Positions 50,056-62,340 of a stretch of 64,000 nt of DNA are shown here, piece by piece. The notes below the pieces were generated by a model, which did no database searches, was not told the DNA's origin, and was given only the letters and a program-made list of their open reading frames with translations. Positions within the stretch are counted from its first letter, which is position 1. Each line of letters begins with the position of its first letter. The translations under genes were made by a program, and so were the position numbers. Origin of the DNA: Pachypanchax playfairii (Eukaryota > Chordata > Actinopteri > Cyprinodontiformes > Aplocheilidae); NCBI GenBank assembly GCA_006937955.1, contig SSNP01000133.1, forward strand, positions 332,839-396,838. Direction: 5' to 3'.

Positions 50056-50169
50056 CCGATGATGTATTATTACCCAACCACCCTGCGTGATGGCAGTCTC
50101 AGGCTGTACGACGGATTTGGCATCCGCAGTTCTTACATGGATGGATCATTGTGTTTGGAAACAGAGGAG
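50056..50169 (+). other. Weak candidate protein-coding exon
   Basis: A long polypyrimidine stretch (about 49960-50045) ends in CTGATCAG, a fair splice acceptor at 50054-50055. An open stretch of 38 codons follows, beginning PMMYYYPTTLRDGSLRLYDG, with balanced codon composition. The only nearby donor (GAG followed by GTCTGG at 50170) is weak, and I recognise no protein family. It may instead be another non-coding element. Low confidence. Confidence 0.18.
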
Positions 50170-50429
50170 GTCTGGGTTAATGCGGCTCAGCTTCGCATCA
50201 GAAAGGCTGCTGGCAGAGGTCAGAGGTCAGCTGATGAGAAAACACAAAGCTAGTGAAGGACTTCTCCCTCTGTTTGTGTATGTCTGTGTGTGTGGGCAGT
50301 GTGGAGGTCAGATGGTAGGAAGAGTGAGTCACTGCAACAACCACACGGGCCTACACACACACACACATAACCTGCTCTCAGTGAACTCACACACAAGGTG
50401 CTTCAGGGCACCATAGATTTTATTTACAG

Positions 50430-50451
50430 AAAAAAAAAAAAAAAAAAAAAA
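50430..50451. repeat. Poly(A) run of 22 bases
   Basis: Twenty-two A. It could be the tail of a retrocopy, but no poly(A) signal, target duplication or recognisable body lies upstream, so I call it a homopolymer only. Confidence 0.9.
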
Positions 50452-52619
50452 CTGTTTCAGCCCACAGGATCGAAGAAAAAACCTGCTCCTGCGTTACCAA
50501 GAGAAAACACTCTTTACCCCCAAAATTCACTTGAGTCCAAAACAAAAACAAAGTAATGATTGAAAAAGGGAAAGATCTGAGTAGTTACCAGCAACATGAG
50601 AGACAGGTGAACTAAATGCTCATCAACCAACAGGTTAGGAGCCACTTATCAAATCTTTCAAAGCAACTATCAAAACAAAAGGCAAAGGAGCCTCTGATTA
50701 TTCTGTAATGAGTAATTTAAAAGTAATAATGATAAAAGCTATGAGGGCTAAATGATTTAGAAGTTACCAAACTGTATTTTTGAACAGTTAGCTGATGACA
50801 AGTTTTAATAGACAAGTTTTGTGATTCAGATGAGCACAGCCATAAAAACTTAAGACTTAATGATGTGCTTTTTGGGAATGAACAGCTGCTGTTAACTGAC
50901 AGACTTTACAACAGAACTTAACATCATCCTAAAAAGTCTTGTGACTCAAGGCAGAATCTGGTTATTGGACTTTAATAATAAAGATCATCATCCTAATAAT
51001 AAACAAGAGTTTGGACAGCACTGTTGCATCATAATACAGTTAATATGCTGGTTGAGTACTGATGTAATAACATTCAGAGACTTGGTTTTTAGTAGACTTA
51101 AAAATATATAAATCATGAACTAGTCCATTTCAGGGCTGTTAATGCAGTTATGAATTTTAAGTGGTGATTTATTAACAGGAATTAAATCCCTTGAATCTGA
51201 TCTGAACTCTGAAGCAGTCCTTTTGAAAGGTGAACGTGCAAAGAAACTGTATAAGAAATCATTGTAATCAATTCCTTAAAATAGTTATATGTGTTTTGTT
51301 AAGTACCTGTAAATGGATTTAAATTATAGCATTTCCCTTTAACTTGAAGGTCTCTGGGTGGTTTAATACAAGCATTCCTGATACATTAGAACACTTGAAC
51401 ATTGTAAAAGGTCAATGTTTGCATGTAATTTGGATGAAATCAACAACCAGTAACTTCCTAACCTTGAGTAGGTTCTTGTCTTTGATAAACTCAAAGTCAT
51501 TCCTTTGTGACAAGAAAAGAGAAAAAAGCTGTGTTTTTCATATTGGGGTCATTTACCACCCAGTAAACTGTCCTACTCATCCACTGTAACCTCGGGTCAC
51601 TTCTCTCCTCTTTGAGCTCCCCACAATCATGAAAATGATCTCTGTCGCTGCAGCAGCCTCAGCCAGTACCCAACAGAATATGGGACTCTGCTGAACTGAG
51701 ACAGTAGCAGTCAGAAGCTATTTACATAATAACAGCTCATCATTCAAAAAGGTCCTTTTATTTGCAAAACAGTGAAGATGTCACTCTGGGCAGAATCCAC
51801 AGCTCCATGGTGGTAAACTGTGTAACTGATTTGTGGGAGAACAAAGGGAACAAACAGAAATGGTCAAGAAAAATGCAAGTGGACAAAGAGAGGAATAGAA
51901 AAAGGGTTTTCACATTTGACAGGAGATGAAAGAAAATCTCAGCTTTAAATCCAAAATTCACTCCACCAGCAGATGTTTTACAATTTAAAATTATACCCAA
52001 AATACAAGTGTGGTGCAGAAAATTGTCTCGTACTTTAGAATGTCGGTATTTTGAACCTCTAAGCAGTTTTAATTTTATGTTTTTGCATTTTGCACTTTCA
52101 TCTGAAACTTATCTGGGATTGTTTTTTCATGCATGTGCACTGAAAATGTAATAAGCTAGAACAAAAATCCTGCAAACAGATTAATACAGCTGCAAAAATA
52201 CTTTTTATAATGCAGCAGGAAGTACCTGAAGTGGCAATTTTCAGGATAAACTAAAAGATAACCCCCCCCCCCCACAAAAAAAAGACAAAACAAAACAAAA
52301 AAAAACCAAACAAACTTAATAGAGTTTCTAGGAAATCCCAAACTTTGTTTTTTCCCCAATATTCTTTTCTTTGGTCAAAACTTGCAGCATGTTTAACAGA
52401 TTTAGATGTTTATACATTCACATTGACACACTCAATCTTAATGGTGTGCCAAATTTGACAAGAAAAAAATGTATCTCTTAATCCCTGTTTATGCAAAATC
52501 CAAAAGATTTAAGACATCTTGATTCTGCTGTTGTTTGAACAGGCATGAATCCAAAACTCTCACATGCATCAAGCATGTGCAGCTTAGTGTGTATGCACCT
52601 TCCTGAACGTGTGACAGGA

Positions 52620-53090
52620 TATCACCAGCAGCCACTCGACCCAGGAGCGATTTCTCCTCATCTCTGCCGCTCCTTGTGGGCCTCTCAGCATCCACTCCTT
52701 TCTCAGACTTGCTCCTCCACGTCTTCTTTCACCCTCGTCACCTCTCACATCATTTGACATCAAAGGGGCTGCGACAAGTCTCGCTGTTTACCCTCCCTAG
52801 CAGGCGCTCATTACAAAAACATCAAAATAAGCCGTGCAGAGAGGCAGGACGAATTAATGATCTCCCTGTGCCACCGGTGCCCTTCACCCCCTATCACCCG
52901 AATGGCGCCAGGCCATTTGATGCATAACAAACACACACAGCATCAGACGAAGCATACATATATACTTGTATAGTATTAGGCACACACACATGCATGTTTC
53001 AGTGCCAAGGCCCATGGCAGCTAATGAACGTTCAATTAGTGGAAATTAGGGAGTCATTGTGAGGTCCATGCTGTGACCATTAGCTATTGG
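52620..53090. promoter_or_regulatory. Enhancer-like block
   Basis: Complex sequence with CpG-bearing words. The palindrome GGCGCC lies in AATGGCGCCAGGCCATTTGA (52901-52920), and CCCATGGCAGCTAATGAACG (53011-53030) follows later. A CA-rich interlude (52928-52990) splits it in two. Confidence 0.28.
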
Positions 53091-53339
53091 GGAGAAGGAC
53101 AAAAAGCTTGGCCAGGAATAATCTCTCAAGAGTGAGAAGGAGAACCTCGCAGGTCACCAACCAGCAAAGCTTTTTGGTTCCAGAGCCAATAACCCCCCCA
53201 GCAAGGACAGAGAATGAAGATGACAAACCAATAAGTTGACTAAAATCAGTTCTGAACTTACCCTTATTGTAATTACAAGGTCCAGAGCAGACTGGGCGGT
53301 GAAGATTGGTTTTGCAATCTTTCATTGCATTATTAGCAG

Positions 53340-53830
53340 TGTTACGTGGGTGCAGTCAGACGTTTCTGATCCAAACGCTCATTAGACGAGCAGGTTGAAG
53401 CAAACTCTCATTAGATCAAGTGATTTCATACAAATTGCCAGTGCACAAACGCAAACCTGATTGTTAAATCAAAGTGCTTTGTCAATGCGTTGTGACATGA
53501 TGCATACATCAGCGTGCACTGGTCGCTCGGAAACACATGGCTTTCCCCATGCATGTAATGCCGGGTTTTTATTTTGAAATTAATTCCTAATCTAATCTAT
53601 ACAGCCCTATTAATAACTATTATAAAGCACTCCCCAGTCATGAATTAATCAGGGATTGGTAATTAGTGTAAAATTTAAATGCATGTTGTAAACCCACATT
53701 GAGTGTCTGGCACTAGACGGAGGTGCCAAGCCATCGCTGTACTAATTACTTTGCAATTACGTTTAATAAGTTCTGTGGAAGCCAATCATCTTACAGTCGG
53801 GGAGCTGGGCTCTTCTGATACAGACACGGT
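53340..53830. promoter_or_regulatory. Enhancer-like block rich in homeodomain cores
   Basis: Many TAAT/ATTA cores appear, including TAATTAG (53660-53666) and TAATTA (53743-53748). The last is followed by TTTGCAATTACG, an octamer-related word. The block also carries CGGAGGTGCCAAGCC. No frame of interest overlaps it. This is among the more convincing non-coding element candidates in the window. Confidence 0.35.
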
Positions 53831-54111
53831 AGAACCAATGTGAGGCCAATGAAGAACATCTTTACATTTGCTTTTAACCAGATTTATTTAACAGGCCTGT
53901 AGGAAAGTCCCTCTCTTACTATCCCAGTATCTTCGCTCTGAGAAGAAACCGCCTCGCTCGTTGCTGGACAGTGTTCTCCACGAATACGCTTCTAAAATAT
54001 TCCATGTTAAATAACCTGCAGCAGGTTGTTTGTAGGCAGGTACAAAATATTAATGCTGAATGAAAGAGACAGGAAGGGGAAATCCGAGATGTTTCCCACC
54101 TCTTGTCCTTC

Positions 54112-54180
54112 ATCTGCTGGAAACAGGCACCAGCCTCTCTTATGACTCTGAACAGGACCAGACAGGATGGACAGATGTTA
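54112..54180 (+). repeat. Probable 3' tail fragment of the same interspersed repeat family
   Basis: AACAGGCACCAGCCTCTCTT (54121-54140) followed by GACTCTGAACAGGACCAGAC (54144-54163) and GGATGGACAGATG resembles the end of the fish repeat found at 48.25-48.48 kb. That ending normally reads as a CTCCAGC-type word, then ACCCTGAACAGGATAAG, then GGATGG. Only the tail is left here. Confidence 0.5.
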
Positions 54181-54849
54181 CTAAATGAGTTCAGAGAAGG
54201 TTAATCAAATATACCAGATACATTGATGCAATTAATAGAAAGATTTTACTGATCAGAGTTCAGTTTCAGCCTGGCTGAAGTGGTTGAGTGGAAAGCTTTT
54301 TGTGAAAGTTGGCCATGGACCAGAAATCCTTGGAAAGATGTTTGTTTTGAATGGTCAGCTGCAGGTGGTGACTGATGGTGACTGGAAAAATAATTAGAGG
54401 TGAAAAGCAACCACACCTCTACCTTCTCCAACTGAAATATTTGATGCAAGACTTGGCACCGAGCAGGTGCTTTTCTGGTTTTATTGGAAGCTTCAGAAGG
54501 CGATGAGGCAGCATATTAGTTGTTAAAAACTCTGACAGATCTCCACAAAGATCTCCTCCTGAGCTCATGGCAACACGTTGGGCCTGATGGCAGGGTTCAG
54601 CTGGGACTATTGGCTCAGGCTCTCGACTCAAACAGGCTGTGCATGAGTGTGTTTGTGTGTGTGTGTGAGCTAACAGTGCTATTTGGACCGGTGCCTGACA
54701 CCCTCCGTGTTAATAAGAGTAATCAGTGCCCCCATGCCTGCTAGCAGCCTACATAGCACAGCAGAAACATGGCACAGGCCTGCACCGCCACCTGAGTGTG
54801 TTTACCCAAAACACACATCACCTCCCACGCTTCACACACCTCATAGAAG

Positions 54850-55140
54850 CTAATGAGGGGGAAACGCAGTCAATAGAGTAGAATTGATCAGCATTGTCCA
54901 GCGACAGCGCACGATCGATTGGGTTTCCCTTGCCTGTAATGGCTCATTAGCCACGTCTTCAACACACATGAACAAACACACAATCAGGTGGAATGCGTTG
55001 CACCACAAACAAATCATAGCTTTTAATTTCAAATTGCTCGCAAGGCTTCGGTTCATTTCACCCAGAATGCCTTGTACAATTTTACTGAATGTTTCTGCAG
55101 CTGCATTTGCTGTGCTTTTATTAATATCAGCTGTGTGACA
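54850..55140. promoter_or_regulatory. Enhancer-like block
   Basis: Contains CGACAGCGCACGATCGATTG (54901-54920), CpG-rich for this window, and TGGCTCATTAGCCACGTC. Its right half (55000-55140) turns AT-rich but stays complex. Confidence 0.27.
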
Positions 55141-57669
55141 TCAACATTATGGCTCTGGGTTAAAACAAACAAATTGCTTAAAAACTCTTGTTTTAGGTCA
55201 CTTTTATCCACTAAGGGTGAGTCAATTAAATTCTTTTCACTTGTGTATGAGCAGAGGAGACACCATTAAGAATCTTTTAGGAACCACGTGGTTTATAAAG
55301 AATCAGCTCACCTTGTTTACAAAACTTTAAAAAATTGATGTTTTTTATTTAAAACCAAATTTCTTTAGATGCATCGGGAAAAGTTTTTATTTTTTCATAA
55401 ATGGTAAAAAACTCAACTGTGCTTGAAAACACATGTTTCTGTAGCGGATGTTGTTGTAACTATCCTAAACCTGACACCATTTTCAATACGACTAACTCTT
55501 GAATTGGAAAGTTAAATATTGAAAACAGAATAAATTTCTCCTCGTGTTTATATCAAGATACCATTCCCTTCAAATCCATTTGTATATATCAGATTAGTGT
55601 ATGAACAGCACCTTAAAGAAATAAACTATTTAATTCTGGCTTTGCTACTTACTGCTTATTATCACTTGGACTTTTGTCACTTAACTTATAATTAATAAAC
55701 TAATAATAATCAATTCTGTCTTTATTACACTTTGTGATTCTAATAGGGAATCTAACTTTATACTAACCTTCTTTGAATATTTGAACAGATCTTATCATCC
55801 TTTAGAAACTGAAAGACAACAGGAAATGATCTGACACTGGGGTCCAGAGTTTATGGAGCAAATATTGAACTGATAAATTATGACACAAGCGTGACGAGTG
55901 CATTAACTGTCCTGGTGGGCTTTTACATTATGATGCTGTGTCTTAATAACCCCACCTAGTTAAACACATGAAATATGAGGAGACTGTGTCTGTTCCTAAC
56001 TGAAACTAATAGAAGGACACAAAGATGTAATATAGCTTCTTTTGGAATTGATTTTAAAATCTTGATGTCGCTTTTTAGAGCTCAAACTTCAAGCAGAGCT
56101 CTGAGGTCATTCAACCAGAGATTAGTAGCTCTTTGCACCTAAATTAAAACCAGGGGATTGGCTTATTAGGCCACTGCATCTTGAATGTGGATTATTTTGT
56201 AGTGTTGATTTTCATTATAATAAAAAGCAGAAGATGCAGCATTTAGCTAAATATAGTTTTTGTGACATATTTGTTTATGTCTTTGCACAGTTTTAATGTT
56301 TTAATGATTTAATGTTCTAATATATTTTTCTTGTCCTCAAACATGTTCATAATGTTCAAAAACCACTAAATACTTTGATCTAATTGCACCAGAAGAGATT
56401 TCACTTTATCTCAATTCAACCTACATGAACTTGGAAAAAGAAAAAGGTTAAGGATGTAATCATAAAAAGCGTAAGTAATTTAGAAAATAAGTAGCTTTTC
56501 CAACTTTCGCTCACATTCAGGACTGTTCAATCTTGTATATCATAAATTACAACTTTAAAGTCTTTCACAGAGTTTAAAATTCCTCCTTATATTTACCTCA
56601 ATTGATAATTATTTCAGCGTAAATTTATTCAACCTTCTGTTTGATTTTCCCATTTCTATCAAACTGCCAGGCCACACTTTACACACAGAACAACTATATT
56701 TGATCAATATTTTTCTGGAATCGTTGTGTTTTACTTGGCAATCATGTTGTTCTTCATAATTCATGCCAAAGTAAGTGTGGAGCTGATTTATTTAGAGCAT
56801 CTGTTGGCCCTGCTGGACTGAAATGCAGCTGCTCACACTGAAAGGCAAAATCAGAGAGAAGCGACAAATCTGTCCATGTCAAAAATGATTAAATATTGTT
56901 CATGTCTGAGGAAGAATGGTTTTGCTTCTTAGGAAAGGTTTTATACAAATGTTTATTTTTGCAGCAATTAGGTTTGTTTAGTCATGTAATGAGGGGGATC
57001 TCAACTTATTCCAGCCAGAGGTGCTAACGTCTTCCCAGATCAGATGGGTTTTCCATCGCTTGGAAGGATTCGAACTGGAATTGAGGAGCAGTAATGTGAT
57101 ATATGGTTTGTGGTTGGGCTGCGTATGTTTGTGTGTGTGTTTAGACAGTAATCATGAGGTAAATTCAAGTGTGCACACATCTATCAGTGTATTTACACGT
57201 ATGTATGAGTGTGTGCAGATGTGAAGTGGTTGCTGTGTGTGTGTGTGTGACTTGTTCCAGTGGCTAAACACTGCTCCCATAGAGGTGTCTCCAAAGACGC
57301 AGCACTGATCCCCAGCCAGACCGCCACTTCCTGAGGCCTGCGTGGATGAAAAATATCCCCTAAAAATGTGAAAACACACACAAGATGCACTAACCCCAGG
57401 AGTCCTCTGGGATTGGATTCCCCAAGAAAGAAAACAAACTGTTCCTTTCACAGTGTGGGCAGTGTGTTACGTCTGCTTGGAATAAAAGTGGAAGGGAAGA
57501 CGAGGAAGCCTTGGGCAGACGATTCATGCACGTTCACTGAGATCTCCCTCCTGAGCCCTACTCCCTCCTTCATCACTCTTCCCCACTTGAACCTTAGATT
57601 GAAGCAGTAAGAAGTAGAAGTTAAAGACTCCCCCTCAAGCCTGTCTTTGCCTTTCATCTCCAAGCTCAC
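55141..57669. other. AT-rich gene-free stretch
   Basis: Plain AT-rich sequence to about 57000, then a more complex segment with a short GT run (57232-57250). Overlapping frames at 57.15-57.67 kb on both strands lack any domain. Confidence 0.45.
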
Positions 57670-58280
57670 AAGTTCCTACGATTTAGAGCCGAGTAGAGGC
57701 GAGCGCGTCCGTCAGAATGTGTGTCAGCCCATTAAAGCCAGAGTCGGCCTGTCAAGCTTTCAGCTGTCCTCGGCACTCACTGTGACGACTGAACACGTCT
57801 TTATCGCTATTACCGGAGGACGCTGAGGTCCAAGAGGTGTTTCTTTACATGTCAGTCAGCAGAAGTGCAGAGGGCCAGATCAATCAAAGATGTCTGATTA
57901 AGAGCAAGAAAGCAGGCTGCCATTTCCCTCCAAACTACCTTGCTGCATGTAGATTGGGGTGCCATTCACCTGCAGGCTTGTGTACACGGACAAACACATT
58001 TACGACAGGGGCCGACTGCCGTAATGACAGTAATAGAGCAAGCCCAATGACAGACAACAGAGTGGCACTTTGGCCACAGGCTGACAAAGGGAGAAATAGG
58101 GAAACAGATTTCCAGGTCGCCCTATTTGTCCCTCAGCTAAAGGTGCTCATTTGCCAAGGTTGCGACACAGCAAGCGGGGGCAATTTTTCTCCTATCAAGA
58201 GTGTGTTTAATTTTCCTTGTCCCATTTTTACTCGTCCCTCAAGGCCACTTGAAGTGTGCAATTGATGTTAACATCTCACC
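57670..58280. promoter_or_regulatory. Long enhancer-like block, possibly several elements
   Basis: About 600 bp of complex sequence with repeated CpG words: GAGCGCGTCCGTCAG near 57700, TTACCGGAGGACGCTGAG near 57811 and GCGACACAGCAAGCGGGGGC near 58163. A 142-codon frame crosses it (57837-58265), but it has no recognisable domain, no family resemblance and no splice signals in the right places. I favour regulatory over coding use. Confidence 0.35.
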
Positions 58281-60059
58281 AGATTGTACAATTTTCGCAC
58301 TGGATGCCTCCCTTTGCTCATCAGTGGAAATCTTTACAGGGTTGATTTTTTGTGTTGTCAAATGTTCAGATGAGCCTCTTTGTTCAGTCAAAACAGTCTG
58401 AATCTGCAAATATTTGACTATGTCAGAACTGGACAATCTTCTCACAAAGGAAAAATCTTTTTCCACTTCCACATATAGCTGTCTACATTTTGCTTTGGAC
58501 AGTTAATTTCTGTTCCTGAGGTTTCCCATAAGCAGATGTGGACAATTTTTATTTCCATGTTTTCATTATTTTTACTGAGAGCAGCATTTTGTTTTAAGAT
58601 TTCGTACAATGCTAAAAAGGAAAAAGTAAGAGAGTCATGCAAAACTATAATAACCAGACACAGTAACACAGTAACACAGAAGCCAAAACAAAGCGGTACC
58701 CTGCTTGGCTGGCTGCAGTTTCATATGAGACATCGTCATGGTAGCACTTGTAAACAGTGTGTTAGGGCTTCACTTCTGAACAACAACAACATAAGTAAAC
58801 AAAGACAAGTCATTCATCTTTATAAATATTAATGGTCCGAGTATGTGGTGATTAAAGTTGCTTAACTACAACATGGCTGAAATTAACCCCGAGCTCTCGG
58901 GTGCTTCATTATTTTAAGAAAACCTCTTTTGGGTCTCTCTGCCAAAAAAAAAATTACATCAGAAATTTACAAATATATGTCCAAAAAGTCTGACATACTT
59001 TGTAGATTGATTAAAACGAACATTTTAGCTGCAGGTGAGCAAAGGTGTGTTTGAAATAACAAACAGTCATGGTTAAGAAAAACTCTGGATTTATAGAAAT
59101 ACTCAAAAAATAATGAAGGTAAACACCACAAAAGAAGAAAATCTTAATAAATGTTTGCTACTATGAACGCAAACCTGTACTCGTCAAAATCAGTCAGAAA
59201 ATTTGTGAAAAAAATTCCTAGAATGACTTTGTACACAAATGAACTTCAAATTTCCCCCAAAATGCTTGAAATTAAACTCTTCAGTGTGGTGATACTTGCT
59301 AAAGCAGTTCCTACAGAGTACTGACCATCAAACAGCCCCACAAAAATAAAAAAAATCCACTTGTTGTTGTCATCAGTATCAAAAAGTAAAACAAGTTATT
59401 CAATTTAGTCGTTTGATTAATGTTTCATAATGTTTTCCACACTGTGAGATGATCTGCAGCAAAGAGATGCTGACTTGCAATTATCAAATTCTTGCCTTTG
59501 ATTTATCATTTGGATCTCTGTTCAGCTGTTGTTTGAAGCACCTTTTAATTTACCACAGCTATAAGATCACACATGCAGGGCTGAAGGTTTGCGATCAGTT
59601 TGTCTCCAGGTCGTGAAAACTTCAAACACGATATCTGCATTCATGCAAACCTACAAACTCACTTGCACGCAAATCCTCAGCAGCAGCAGGGGTCCAAATC
59701 AAGCCCGTGTTCTGCCTTTGATTTTTTTTTTCAGAGGGAGGCCTGCGAGGATTCGACTCTGCATAGTCAGAGGCGAGAGGGAAGGCAGTGGGAGACAGGG
59801 CGGTGTTTGCGTATTAATAACACACTGTGGGAAGGATGAACATATGTTTTTGTGAGCCCATATGAGAGGAGATAGTCTCAGTTTCTCCCTGTGTGCCCAT
59901 CTTTCAATCTCTTTCACTCCTTAAACACAATGCACATCAATCTCTGTAGGAGGAAAACAAGAAAAAAGAAACAAAGCAAACCCATCATCGAGTTATGCTA
60001 AATCAGCAGAGTATACTATTTGCAAACCTGGGCTAGTTGTTCAAACAAAGCATGATTAT

Positions 60060-60410
60060 CTCGCCTCCACAGTCTCCCCTGCCCTCTTTTTTCCCATTTT
60101 TCCAGGTGAGAAGATTGTGCGGCAGGGCTGTGTCATTTTCCTCAAATTGCACACACCTGACAGCCCAGAGAGAGTGTTTATATCTCAATCTGCCTGCGTC
60201 GTGTGAGAATGTGTGGGCATCTGTGGGAGGGTTTTGTTTTTCGCGGCTGCTAACGGGAGCATCAGCGGTGAAAGGTCGGCCCTCGGTGTCGACGGACCTC
60301 TAATTTGTTCCGCCACAGTGATAGTCGGCTAATGCAGCACACCTGCTATCCCTGTACCATCATTAGCTGGTGCAGAACGGCAAAAAGGTCGAACATAAAC
60401 CGAAAGATTA
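60060..60410. promoter_or_regulatory. Enhancer-like block
   Basis: Highest local CpG density in the last 10 kb, with GGTCGGCCCTCGGTGTCGAC (60273-60292) and GTTCCGCCACAGTGATAGTC (60307-60326). It ends at a purine-rich run (about 60410-60475). Confidence 0.3.
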
Positions 60411-62039
60411 CAGAGACGGAGAGAGAGAAACACACACAGAATGAAAAGGAAGAACAGAGAGAGTGAGCAGGAGAGTGCTAATGTGGGGTTGATGAGTGGG
60501 CGTGGGATGCCCAGGCATGGAGAGATGCATGATGGGAATGTACTTCACACACCCGGGGTGGCTGACTCTGATCTTGGCAAACAAGCCCCAACTGAGAGGA
60601 ACAGCAACAACCAACTCACAAACAAACTGCACAGATGTTAATATCATTTATTTCCATTAATTCTGAGACAAAGTGAAGAAGCCAGAGTAAATAAAGAAAC
60701 ATCCCATCCGTCATCATCCATCATCACAGCTGTCCTCGTACTATCTAAAAAAAAACAAACAAGGAATGTTATGATGAAATATGATACTTCCCCTCATTCA
60801 TTTGTGTGTTTCTTTTAGTAAGAAGGTTTGAAGTTTAGAGGGTTTAGAGAAACTGAATCTTTAATTTATTTTTTAAAGAACGGGTACAAGCACATGGCTT
60901 TGCACCCGCCACTTTTACCCCTGGCAATCAGTGGTTAGTAATTCTAATTTTAGCTTTTTAGTGCCAAACTATAACTTTGACATTAAAAATCAGTTTTATT
61001 CTCGACCCTCCTTCCCTCATGTTTGAGTTGGTTAAAACAAATTCAGCTTATGTGACTCAGCAGTGAGTAAAGCAGCTTTCGAGAGTTAAATGTAAAAACA
61101 GCAAAACTCAAGTTGTTCGAAGAGTTTTGAGAATCTCTTCCAAACCATGAATTAAATATAAAAGGGTAACAAAATTTGTGTGCATATGAAGTTATTTAAG
61201 AATGCAACACTCACAAAGTTATCAGAATTAATTTAAGTAACTTAAATTAATAATAATGGAACTTAAATTAAGTTCTATTATGCTGCTTCTTTTTTGCAGA
61301 ATCAACCAGAACAGCTGTGGGAGCAATTTTGGGTGAAATGACATCCAAACTAAAATCAGGTTAAAGTTTGAGTTTATACTTCAGTATTTAACCACAATTT
61401 GGTTAACTAGAAAAGTGAAACCAGTATTGTCTTTCCCACATCAGACTGAGATAAAAGATGCAACTTTTCACCACAATCCAGAACTTCATCAAACCTCCAT
61501 GTGCACTTTGTAAGAATTACTGGAAATACAAGACCTCTGACTCTACTTGTAGTGTTGATCTCAGCCTCATGAATTAAAACCTTTATCCCTTAAACCAGAA
61601 CTAAATCTGAAAAGTGGACACTACAGAGACTTTGTTGACTTTGGCACTTGAAAGACACACAGTTTGTATTTTTTCTGGCCTGAATCCACAATCATTTTCG
61701 ACTTTTGGCAAAGGAGGAACTCTGAATGACTTCCATGCAAATCTTCCTTTAATATTTTGTTGGTACAATTTACAGTCATTGTCCATCCATTTTCTGTTCC
61801 TACGAAGTGTTTGTCTTTAACAACCATGTTCAGAAAGATAAAACGTATTCTAAATGACAGATTATATTGTAAATAAGGAAGTAAACCAAACGTTTTGACA
61901 CTGAAAATACAAATATCCCAAAGCTTTACCACTTCCTTACATGATGCACAGCCACAGTTAAGAGAGTCCCCAAACTATTTATAACTCCTCTCCCATGAAT
62001 GCACACACACATATATACGAAAGAGCTAAAATTCAGAGA

Positions 62040-62340
62040 ATCTCCTCATACCTGGCTGGTAGATAATTAATCGCTGTGGTATTTAGGAGCATTTAACTAG
62101 ACAAATATGATAGAGACAGGGACAATTAGTTTGGCTGTTTAAGCTACATTAACTCTCTCAGCTATTACACTCCAGTGCCAAATTCTTCCCACAGGAGAGC
62201 AGCGCTGTGATCGCCACTCGTCAAGTGTGGAATGACTGCAGGAGAAAGGAAGGAAACCGACGAGGAGAGGGTGTTTGTTATGATTCGTAATGGGGATAAT
62301 TTTCAATTATCTGCAGCGTCACATGCTGATGTGTGTTTTT
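62040..62340. promoter_or_regulatory. Enhancer-like block with homeodomain and RUNX-type words
   Basis: TAATTA (62064-62069) overlaps TTAATC and is followed within 6 bases by TGTGGT (62075-62080), a RUNX core. Further on are TGTGATCGCCACTCGTC and AACCGACGAGGAG. Confidence 0.3.

Larger units (their letters stand above)
48481..52619. other. Gene-free stretch
   Basis: AT-rich sequence with a short TA-rich patch (49089-49114), the weak exon candidate at 50.06 kb, A22 at 50.43 kb and C12 at 52.26 kb. Nothing else was recognised. Confidence 0.45.

Noticed and set aside
50430..50451. Poly(A) tail of a processed retrocopy
   Set aside because: No coding similarity upstream, no poly(A) signal on the plus strand and no target-site duplication.
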